Below, in pieces: positions 7,206-14,040 of a stretch of DNA of 18,406 nucleotides. Source of the DNA: Bacteroidales bacterium (lineage in GTDB: Bacteria; Bacteroidota; Bacteroidia; Bacteroidales; F082); assembly GCA_024689285.1 (NCBI GenBank), contig JAILDR010000219.1:1-18406 (forward strand), given 5' to 3'. Made by a program: the position numbers and the translations under genes. Below the pieces are notes generated by a model. It was not told the DNA's origin. It saw only the letters and a program-made list of their open reading frames with translations, and did not search any database. Numbering within the stretch: position 1 is the stretch's first letter; each line of letters opens with the position of its first letter.

Positions 7206-7661
7206 TTAATATTGGTCTGGGGTCTTAACGAGGGCTTTCAGGCGAAGCACCGTTCGATTGGGATTCGTATTGCTGACGACTGTCAAAGTACGGGTCTGCA
7301 CACCATGATGTCCTTTGCTGTCGTAAGTGGCTTTAATGGTACCTTGCTTGCCTGGCTCAACGGGAGTCCGCGAGAAGTCACCGATAGTGCAACCGCAACT
7401 GGTCTTGACGTTACTGATGATAAGCGGCATGTTGCCTGTATTGGTGAAGTGGAAAGTATAGGTAACACGCTCGCCTTGCAGGATGGTGCCAAAGTCGTGT
7501 TCCGTCTTTTCAAAAGTGAGAACAGGCTTCTTGTCGGAAGGCTGAGTTGCCGACTTAGGATTGGTGACAAGGTCTGTCGAAATCTTACCTTCTTCACTGT
7601 TGTTGTTGCAAGAAGTGAGAAGGCACAAAGCCAAAAACAAAATGGAAAGCAAATGCTTCAT
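7206..7661 (-). CDS. DUF1573-domain lipoprotein
   Basis: The 151-residue protein begins with a lipoprotein signal whose lipobox ends LLTSC, with the lipidated Cys at residue 18. The mature part is a DUF1573 domain: the opening HDFGTILQGERVTYTFHFTNTG and the hallmark SCGCT motif followed by PVEPG are visible. This is an Ig-like beta-sandwich family (related to ASH/MSP-type folds) that is abundant in Bacteroidetes. No biochemical role is established for it. The gene lies 9 bp after the T9SS cargo gene and 18 bp before yajC, inside the same probable operon. Envelope localisation is predicted from the lipobox. Confidence 0.88.
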   Translation of the reverse strand: MKHLLSILFLALCLLTSCNNNSEEGKISTDLVTNPKSATQPSDKKPVLTFEKTEHDFGTILQGERVTYTFHFTNTGNMPLIISNVKTSCGCTIGDFSRTPVEPGKQGTIKATYDSKGHHGVQTRTLTVVSNTNPNRTVLRLKALVKTPDQY

Positions 7662-7670
7662 ATCAGTATA

Positions 7671-8936
7671 TTATTGTTGTCGTTGAGCAGTCACAATCAT
7701 CACGGAACCCTGATAAGTGGCATCCTGTTTCAGGCCGTGACATTTCAATACGTAGAAATAGGTGCCATCAGAGAGGCCACCGCCGTCCCAGTCATTCTGG
7801 TAGTCCTTGGAGTGAAAGACGACTCGACCCCAGCGATTGAATATGGTCAAATCCGAAGATTCATAATAACGGTTCAGCGGCTCATAATTCTCATATTCCA
7901 GCACATCGTCGCGGCTGTTTTTTGGATCGCCGCCCGTTGAGCCTCCGTTGCCACCACCATTGTCGAGAGCGATGATGAAATAATCATTCACTCCATCTCC
8001 ATTGGGAGTAAAAACATTAGGAATCTTAAGCTTAACCGGTTCCACAAGGATGGTCTTATAATAAGAGGTGTCACAACCTTGAGGATTGTACACCTTCAGC
8101 TCGGTAGTATAGTTGCCGGTCTCTACATAAGTGAATCGCGGATTCGGTTCGGTGGACGTGAGATTATATGTCGCATTCAGAATCCAGTAGAAATTGCTGA
8201 CCGCTAAGGTATCGGCAGACTTATTCTCAAAGGCATAGGTTTCGTGAGGGTTTTGCAGGTAGACCGTATCGCCCGGGTCGGTTGTAATCTCTATCACAGG
8301 ATTAGGATAGGCCTTCAGTTTTGTACTGTCCCATTGAATACAGCCTCTATTGTCGGTTACCTTGATTCTATAGTACCTGAATGCCTCAAGGCCCATAGCC
8401 AAAGAATCGCAGCCTGGTGCAATATGGAGCGGGCTGACATCCCATTGGTACACGAACGGCTTGGCATAGACAGCCGAACGCGGATCCACCCATGCGATGG
8501 CCTGTGCATTACGTCCATTCTCCTCTTCACGGTTGCTGCACGTAAGTTTTACCTGACGAAAATCTATCTCGAACATAGGTTTTACCCCAATGGTAATCCT
8601 GGAATAAGGATCGCAAACGAGGACTGAATCCTGATCGAATATTTTCACCGCATATTCAATCTCATAGATATCCGCTGAACCAGATGCATGAGCTGGTCTA
8701 ACCGGTTTTGTTCGCAACGTATTTCTAGTTTGACCATCCAACAACGTGTTGTCTTGATACCATTGGAAAGTATACTCATAGTTGTCGGGGACGCTAAGTA
8801 CGATTTCAGTTCCACTGCACACCGGTATCTCCACGTTGCAGGTGATTTCGCACGGGTCTTGTGCCTTGGCGAAAAGCGCACAAAACATCGCTGTAAAAAG
8901 TAGTAACGCTTTAGTTATGACGGGGTTGTTATTCAT
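7671..8936 (-). CDS. T9SS type-B sorting-domain protein (PKD/Ig-like)
   Basis: This is a predicted secreted or surface protein of 421 residues. I chose the ATG at 8934-8936 because it opens a good signal peptide (hydrophobic TKALLLFTAMFCALFAKAQ, cleavage after about residue 26). A longer frame would start at 8987, upstream of the probable -7 box at 8956-8963. The middle holds Ig/PKD-like beta repeats (about 30-300) with several Cys. The last 118 residues are the gliding-motility-type C-terminal domain: IPNVFTPNGDGVNDYF near the start, then IFNRWGRVVF and the DWDGG/DGTYFY motif. This domain directs export by the type IX system. It carries a Gly/Asn-rich insertion of about 35 residues. It heads the unit with DUF1573, yajC, ybbR and coaE. 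The ligand is unknown. Confidence 0.87.
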   Translation of the reverse strand: MNNNPVITKALLLFTAMFCALFAKAQDPCEITCNVEIPVCSGTEIVLSVPDNYEYTFQWYQDNTLLDGQTRNTLRTKPVRPAHASGSADIYEIEYAVKIFDQDSVLVCDPYSRITIGVKPMFEIDFRQVKLTCSNREEENGRNAQAIAWVDPRSAVYAKPFVYQWDVSPLHIAPGCDSLAMGLEAFRYYRIKVTDNRGCIQWDSTKLKAYPNPVIEITTDPGDTVYLQNPHETYAFENKSADTLAVSNFYWILNATYNLTSTEPNPRFTYVETGNYTTELKVYNPQGCDTSYYKTILVEPVKLKIPNVFTPNGDGVNDYFIIALDNGGGNGGSTGGDPKNSRDDVLEYENYEPLNRYYESSDLTIFNRWGRVVFHSKDYQNDWDGGGLSDGTYFYVLKCHGLKQDATYQGSVMIVTAQRQQ

Positions 8937-8955
8937 TATCAAACGAAATAGATTG

Positions 8956-8963
8956 CAAAAATA
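8956..8963 (-). promoter_or_regulatory. Probable -7 box for the T9SS cargo-yajC-coaE unit
   Basis: TATTTTTG on the minus strand fits TAnnTTTG and lies 20 bases before the chosen ATG, in the 71-bp gap after the amidase gene. A TTG at the ideal -33 distance is not present (the bases there are GCG), so the match is only half complete. It implies a leader of roughly 13-15 nt and rules out the longer start at 8987. Confidence 0.45.
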
Positions 8964-9007
8964 AGAAAATTCCTTTGAAAAACGCATTTCTTATCCGAAT
9001 ATTGTAT

Positions 9008-10753
9008 TCAATACTTTACGAGTTTGACCGTCTTCTCCATTTGGACAGGCTTACCATAGTTTACCACATAGACACCTGGAGTCCAACTGCTTATATCGAT
9101 TTCTACGGATTTATAAAAACGGATTAAAGGTATCATGCGGTTACCAAGCAGGTCACATATCACGACATCCGTAAAGCCTAAACTCTCAGAATAGACAGTG
9201 ACTTTATCGTTGGCAGGGTTGGGATACACGCCAGGTTCCGGTTCGGGTTCCGGCGATTCCGGCAGTTCTGCATTCCATGCCGCCAGCCATCCATGCGCAT
9301 TGGTGGCACAATCAGAGCGAAACTCAAGGCACATTACATTGCCCGAAGCCTCCACACGACCCGGGCTCTTTGTGTTCCAACGACCAATTTTGGAGGCATA
9401 CACATTGTCACCATCATAAATCCACAGAAAATCGTAGTCTTTTTCCAACTGGAATTCCTCGAAATCGATGCTGACCTTGCATTCCTCTGGGCCTCGTATG
9501 ACCCAAATCATGCGTTCGTCATCTCCATATTCCAAGTGGCTGATTCTTCCCGAATCGCCTTCCAAAAACGTAACAGAAGTGCCTTCGTTGATGAGCTTGT
9601 AATAATAGTTCCAGTCCCAAAACGGTCCTGGATCGGTGTGCGACTGGTCAGGATAGTGCTGGTGTCCCCGAATCTTGGTGCAAGCATTAGAGCCACCAAG
9701 ACTATGCACGCCAATATTAAGACAAGTACCATTGTCGAGAGTATCACGATAGAAGGTACGATGTCCATCGATGCTCTCATAACGAGAGCAGATGTTTCGC
9801 ACCAGATTGGCTGAAGATTGATACATCTCGTCGGTGAAAAAACTCCAAATGTTACCGTAGGCCTCATGTTCAATACCGATGGTATAGGCGTTGGCAGACC
9901 GGGCGTGCCAGGCTTTGTCGGCCTCACGCACCATCTGCGTCACCTGACCATCAGACGAACGAATGACGTAATGTGCTGAAACACTTGCATCACAGTTCTG
10001 GAACCAGCTGATACAACCTGCATATGAGCCTTCGGTGTAATGAATCACAACACCGCTGACGGGGTCGGTACGCTGACTGAAATTACAGTCGGGAGCCGGT
10101 TTCCAGATAGCATACGGATAATCGCTACCACGAGCAACTTGTAGACCCTCCGCCGAAAGCAATTCGTAATATTCAGGAAATGTGACTTTCAGGTCTATGT
10201 GATAGTTCGGAAAGCCAAACTGCCCGGCATATTGCACGCTGTTCAAGAATGTACACACCGAATAAAGCATAGTCTGCATAGGGAAAACATCTTTCTCCTC
10301 CTCTATCGGCAATTCGGAAAGTAGTTGGACGACAGAAAGATAACCGTTTGCTTCGGTAGCTTTGTCTTCATTAACCAAACGTTCGAAAGCCTTGGCATAG
10401 GCCATAACGTTTGATGTAGGACTTTCAAGAATTTCCGCCTCAGAAATACCCGAAAGCTCAGCTACAAGATGCAGGTTTTCACGAAAATAGCCTTTGCCGT
10501 CCATCACCAAACCCATCAAACCATAGGCACGCGGCATGGCATTGGGGGTGTCGTGAAAATAGTTTTCATCCGTAAGATGATGGCATTGCGTATTGGTGAA
10601 AGAAACCGCCTCTAACCAACCTCTCGGTATTTCGGGGCAAGCTTGATACGCTGCCTCAAAAACTGATTTATAATCTTGATTCACATCAATTTGTGCCGTA
10701 AGCCAAACAGGAAACGACAACAGCAAAGCCAAAAGCAAACGCTTCACTCGCAT
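9008..10753 (-). CDS. Secreted N-acetylmuramoyl-L-alanine amidase with CUB and T9SS type-A domains
   Basis: The 581-residue protein has a signal peptide (1-21, ending LTAQ). Next is a helical domain (about 25-200) whose pattern PRGWLEAVSFTN...YGLMGL resembles lytic-transglycosylase-like folds. The amidase_2 domain (about 220-390) follows, with likely zinc ligands H238 (VIHYTEG), H364 (RGHQHYP) and D374 (HTDPGP), plus E295 (GIEHE). A CUB-like domain (about 395-497) contains WIYDGDN and CLEFRSD. A Pro-Glu linker then leads to a T9SS type-A sorting domain (about 508-581, starting VYPNPANDKVTV and ending EKTVKLVKY). It should cleave the amide bond between MurNAc and L-Ala of peptidoglycan. Surface location follows from the sorting domain. 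It lies 10 bp after moxR. At residue 54, where related domains have the catalytic Glu, there is Asn. Confidence 0.9.
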   Translation of the reverse strand: MRVKRLLLALLLSFPVWLTAQIDVNQDYKSVFEAAYQACPEIPRGWLEAVSFTNTQCHHLTDENYFHDTPNAMPRAYGLMGLVMDGKGYFRENLHLVAELSGISEAEILESPTSNVMAYAKAFERLVNEDKATEANGYLSVVQLLSELPIEEEKDVFPMQTMLYSVCTFLNSVQYAGQFGFPNYHIDLKVTFPEYYELLSAEGLQVARGSDYPYAIWKPAPDCNFSQRTDPVSGVVIHYTEGSYAGCISWFQNCDASVSAHYVIRSSDGQVTQMVREADKAWHARSANAYTIGIEHEAYGNIWSFFTDEMYQSSANLVRNICSRYESIDGHRTFYRDTLDNGTCLNIGVHSLGGSNACTKIRGHQHYPDQSHTDPGPFWDWNYYYKLINEGTSVTFLEGDSGRISHLEYGDDERMIWVIRGPEECKVSIDFEEFQLEKDYDFLWIYDGDNVYASKIGRWNTKSPGRVEASGNVMCLEFRSDCATNAHGWLAAWNAELPESPEPEPEPGVYPNPANDKVTVYSESLGFTDVVICDLLGNRMIPLIRFYKSVEIDISSWTPGVYVVNYGKPVQMEKTVKLVKY

Positions 10754-10763
10754 GGAAAACCGA

Positions 10764-11732
10764 TTATTTCAGTTCATCAACAATCCGCTCAATACCAACA
10801 CCTTCAGCTTCAGCGGTATAATTCCGAATGATACGATGGCGCAAGATGGGAACAGCAACACGCTGCACGTCTTCGATATCCGGTGAATACTTACCTGCCA
10901 GCAAAGCATTGGCCTTTGCGCCAACAATGAGGTACTGCGAGGCACGAGGACCTGCGCCCCAACTCAAATAACGATTGGCCCACTCATGGGCTTTTTCAGT
11001 ATGGGGACGGGTCTTGGCAACAAGGCTCACTGCATATTCATACACATTGTCGGGAACAGGAACACGACGAACAAGCTGCTGGAAATAAACAATTTCCTCT
11101 GGCGACAGCACTGCTTTCACCTCCACGTCCTTCCCAATCGTGGTATTCTTCACAATGTCGATTTCCTCCTCATAAGTAGGATAATCAAGCATAAGATTGA
11201 ACATGAAACGGTCGAGCTGGGCCTCAGGCAACGGGTAGGTGCCTTCCTGTTCGATAGGGTTTTGCGTTGCGAGGACGAAAAACGGTTCCTGCAATTTGTA
11301 GGTCTTGCCCGACACGGTGACACTTTTCTCCTGCATGGCCTCAAGCAAAGCAGCTTGGGTTTTGGGCGGAGTACGGTTTATCTCGTCAGCAAGGATGATG
11401 TTGGCAAACACAGGGCCTTTGATGAATTTGAACTGACGTGATTCATCAAGAATCTCAGTACCCACAATGTCAGAAGGCATCAGGTCGGGAGTAAACTGAA
11501 TACGGCTGAAAGACAAGCCAAGAGCTTTTCCGATTGTATTGACCAGCAGTGTTTTGGCCAAGCCGGGAACGCCAACCAACAACACATGGCCTTGGCAGAA
11601 AATGGAAAGGATGGTATCGTGGATGATGTCATTTTGACCCACAATGACTTTGGCGGTCTCCCGACGGAGCGCCTCATATTTCTCGACCAATGCCTTGGCA
11701 CCGTCGATGTCAGATGCATACAGATTTGTCAT
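10764..11732 (-). CDS. MoxR-family AAA+ ATPase
   Basis: This 322-residue AAA+ protein is of the MoxR/RavA class, cytoplasmic ATPases thought to act as chaperones that activate or assemble partner proteins. Walker A is GVPGLAKT (54-61) and Walker B is IILADE with D116-E117, followed by INRTPPKTQAALLEAMQE, a MoxR hallmark. The sensor-1 Asn is in FVLATQNPIEQEGTYPLPEAQLDRF and the C-terminal lid domain is complete. The start codon overlaps the SurA-like gene stop by 4 bp (ATGA). MoxR genes are usually followed by a DUF58 gene and von Willebrand factor A genes; here a secreted amidase follows instead, so the partner is not evident from context. Confidence 0.95.
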   Translation of the reverse strand: MTNLYASDIDGAKALVEKYEALRRETAKVIVGQNDIIHDTILSIFCQGHVLLVGVPGLAKTLLVNTIGKALGLSFSRIQFTPDLMPSDIVGTEILDESRQFKFIKGPVFANIILADEINRTPPKTQAALLEAMQEKSVTVSGKTYKLQEPFFVLATQNPIEQEGTYPLPEAQLDRFMFNLMLDYPTYEEEIDIVKNTTIGKDVEVKAVLSPEEIVYFQQLVRRVPVPDNVYEYAVSLVAKTRPHTEKAHEWANRYLSWGAGPRASQYLIVGAKANALLAGKYSPDIEDVQRVAVPILRHRIIRNYTAEAEGVGIERIVDELK

Positions 11733-13111
11733 TCTTCAATGATATTCCAATCGTAATAAAAATTGCACTTGCAGAAAGTATCGTCCAGGCGGATATAGGC
11801 TTTCTTGGCTTTCAACTCCACCCATTTTCCGATAGCTTCCTGTTTCTTCTTGTTCAAGGCCCAACTTTGAATGAGGCTATAGTCGTCGTTGAGATTGGCC
11901 TGGTGGGCTTCCACTTTTTTCTTCACCATGACAAGACGGAAAGCGTCTTTGTTCTCATTGGTCGTCATCGGCACGGGGTCGCTGATTTCACCAACATCCA
12001 AACGGCTGATGACGAATGGCAGGTTCTTGAATTCGGGAAACTCCTCACTCATTTCCTGCATTTCCTTAATACTCAATCTTTTGTTTCCCAACATCGGATT
12101 AACAAGATAACCACCGTTGTTTTTGGTGTCATCGTCGCTGAACTTAACGCAAGCCTCCTCAAAGGTCAGGTCGCCATTGCGGATGAGCTGTGCTACAGAG
12201 TCCAATTCGTTTTGCGCCTTCTCCAACGACTCAACCGGAACTTTTGCGGTGAGCAGGATGTGGCGGCAGTTGACGGTCTCACCACGACGTTCGATGAGTT
12301 GGATAATATGAAAGCCAAACTCTGTCTCCACCACGTCAGAGATTTCGCCTTCGCGAAGGTTGAAAGCTACGTTCTCAAACTCCGTCGCGTAAACGCCCTT
12401 ACCGGCAAAGCCCAGCTCGCCTCCCTGACGGGCCGACCCCGGATCTTCAGAATACAGCACCGCCATCGTCGAAAAGTTGCTTTCGCCCTCAAGAATACGT
12501 TTGCGAATCTGATATAAGCGATCCTTCACCTGCAATTTCTCGTCAAGGCTAACAGGCGGACGCTTTACAATCTGAACGATTTCATACTCGGCATCAACCA
12601 TCGGGATGCTATCCTTGGGAATCTCGCGATAGAAGGCTTTCACTTCCTTGGGTGTCACCACAACGTTTTCTATAATGCCAGCTTGGACTCGCTGTTGCAG
12701 CAGGTTATCCTTCACCGAGCGACGCACTTCTTCCTTGATTTCAGAAATGCTCTTGTTGAAGTAGGCCTCCAGCTTTTCCTGTGAACCAACACGGCTGACG
12801 AAATAGCGGATTTTATTGTTCATGTCGGCCTCCACTTGGTCATCGGTGACCGTGATGCTGTCCATCTCAGCCTGGTTAAGCATAAGCTTTTGCAGCAACA
12901 TATCCTCGAGAATCTGACAGCGGACAGTTTGTGGCGAGCCCGCCATTCCATTCAACTGGTATTGGATGTACTGGTTCTCGATATCGGATTGAAGAACGAT
13001 ATTCTGTCCGACTACAGCCACCACCTTGTCGACCACCTGGGGTTGACGGTTTTGAGCCATCGCGTGAAGGGTCATGAGCAGAAGTCCAAATATTAAATGG
13101 TTGGTTTTCAT
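11729..13111 (-). CDS. SurA-like periplasmic peptidyl-prolyl isomerase (two parvulin domains)
   Basis: This is a predicted periplasmic chaperone/foldase for outer-membrane proteins. I chose the ATG at 13109-13111 (460 aa), which gives a clean signal peptide ending HAMAQ. The frame extends 10 codons upstream only through a TTG start. Domains are SurA_N-like (about 22-165, opening VVDKVVAVVGQNIVLQSDI), a first parvulin domain (about 173-275, with FSTMAVLYSEDPGSARQGGELGF and FGFHIIQL), and a second (about 281-400, opening CRHILL). The second has an insertion after NNGGYL and lacks the usual FGFHI ending, having DAFRLVMV instead. The tail contains an unusual CKCNFYYDW. The gene overlaps moxR by 4 bp and is third in a run of three SurA/parvulin-like genes. 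Confidence 0.92.
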   Translation of the reverse strand: MKTNHLIFGLLLMTLHAMAQNRQPQVVDKVVAVVGQNIVLQSDIENQYIQYQLNGMAGSPQTVRCQILEDMLLQKLMLNQAEMDSITVTDDQVEADMNNKIRYFVSRVGSQEKLEAYFNKSISEIKEEVRRSVKDNLLQQRVQAGIIENVVVTPKEVKAFYREIPKDSIPMVDAEYEIVQIVKRPPVSLDEKLQVKDRLYQIRKRILEGESNFSTMAVLYSEDPGSARQGGELGFAGKGVYATEFENVAFNLREGEISDVVETEFGFHIIQLIERRGETVNCRHILLTAKVPVESLEKAQNELDSVAQLIRNGDLTFEEACVKFSDDDTKNNGGYLVNPMLGNKRLSIKEMQEMSEEFPEFKNLPFVISRLDVGEISDPVPMTTNENKDAFRLVMVKKKVEAHQANLNDDYSLIQSWALNKKKQEAIGKWVELKAKKAYIRLDDTFCKCNFYYDWNIIEE

Positions 13112-13121
13112 TGCGAAAGGA

Positions 13122-13156
13122 TTCAGGATTTCAAGTTTCAAAGTTCAAATAATTCA
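13122..13156. repeat. Cluster of five TTCA/TGAA units before the surA-like gene
   Basis: TTCA (TGAA on the coding strand) starts at 13122, 13130, 13137, 13144 and 13153, a spacing of 7-9 bases, and fills most of the 50-bp gap between the lipoprotein gene and the SurA-like gene. No promoter or terminator is visible in this gap. It may be chance low complexity. Confidence 0.35.
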
Positions 13157-13161
13157 ACGGG

Positions 13162-14040
13162 TTAGTTCTCATTAATAATAGGTGTGCCCACGTATTTCGT
13201 ATAGGCATGCTCTTTTTTGGCTTTTTCAATCGTCGCGCGCTTCATGTTCTCAATCAGCTGTTGCTTGCGTTGCGTCAGGATGATGCTTCGTATGTTGTCA
13301 TGCTGCATGGCCAAAGGCGAGAGGCTTTCCTCCAGCAAATACTCCTCGAAACGTACCATATAGGTGAAACCATCAGAGTCGAGACTGACAAAATGGTTGC
13401 GCTTGAGGAAACGCTCCGGATTGAGGATTTCTATCGGTATGATGTTGGTCAGTTCATCCAAGCGCATCCATTGGTCCACATCGAGATGGCTCTTTTCAGC
13501 ATAATAGGCCGACAGCACGTCAAGGTTTTGCAGGAGCAACGTGTCGGGGTCACTCATCAACGCTTGGAAAGTCCCCTTTTGTTTGCAGTCCTCCTTCACG
13601 ATGACGTAGGCAGCCCGCACCATCGTATTGCGCAGCTGAAACTCATCCTTGTTCTGCTCATAGTAATCAGCAATTTCGTCCTCGCTGACCACAGTATCCA
13701 GTTTCTGGTTGACAAGTTGCGTCTCATAAGCATACATGACGAGCGAATTGCGATATTCGTCAAGCTGTTTCTTAAGGTCCAGTTGCTCTTTGCTGAGGTT
13801 GGTCTCGGCCTGATGCAGCAGAATCTGTCGCTCAATCCATGAGTCAATAAAGGAGTTGACACGCTGGATGCTGTCCATAACGGAAACGTTCTCCGGCACG
13901 ATGCCTTTCAGGTCCGACTCATAGAGATACTTGCCGTAGCATTCGACCACAACAATTTCCTTGGCGTTTTTCCTGAAGAAATCGCAGCCTGCCAATGACA
14001 GCAACAATACCGAAGCCAAAAGCCAACTCAACCGCCTCAT
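13162..14040 (-). CDS. SurA_N-like lipoprotein without a parvulin domain
   Basis: The 292-residue protein has a lipoprotein signal with lipobox LAGC (Cys 19), so it is probably anchored in the envelope. The N-terminal part matches SurA/PpiC chaperone domains in pattern: VECYGKYLYESDLKGIVP followed by a helical segment ending SEDEIADYYEQNKDEFQL. The rest lacks the signatures seen in its neighbours (SHIL, GGELG, FGYHII), so I see no catalytic isomerase domain. It is likely a non-catalytic chaperone or holdase, an inference from family and context. The start codon overlaps the upstream foldase stop by 4 bp (ATGA), so the two are probably translationally coupled. A 50-bp gap separates it from the SurA-like gene. 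Confidence 0.8.
   Translation of the reverse strand: MRRLSWLLASVLLLSLAGCDFFRKNAKEIVVVECYGKYLYESDLKGIVPENVSVMDSIQRVNSFIDSWIERQILLHQAETNLSKEQLDLKKQLDEYRNSLVMYAYETQLVNQKLDTVVSEDEIADYYEQNKDEFQLRNTMVRAAYVIVKEDCKQKGTFQALMSDPDTLLLQNLDVLSAYYAEKSHLDVDQWMRLDELTNIIPIEILNPERFLKRNHFVSLDSDGFTYMVRFEEYLLEESLSPLAMQHDNIRSIILTQRKQQLIENMKRATIEKAKKEHAYTKYVGTPIINEN

Noticed and set aside
8937..8987. N-terminal extension of the T9SS type-B protein to an ATG at 8987
   Set aside because: It would bury the signal peptide behind 17 residues, and the probable -7 box at 8956-8963 lies inside it.
8997..9009. GAATA-TTG-TATTC inverted repeat at the amidase stop codon as a terminator
   Set aside because: Only five A/T-rich base pairs and no T-run immediately after on the minus strand.
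13112..13141. N-terminal extension of the SurA-like protein to 13141
   Set aside because: It starts on TTG and places charged and polar residues before a complete signal peptide that begins at the ATG at 13111.
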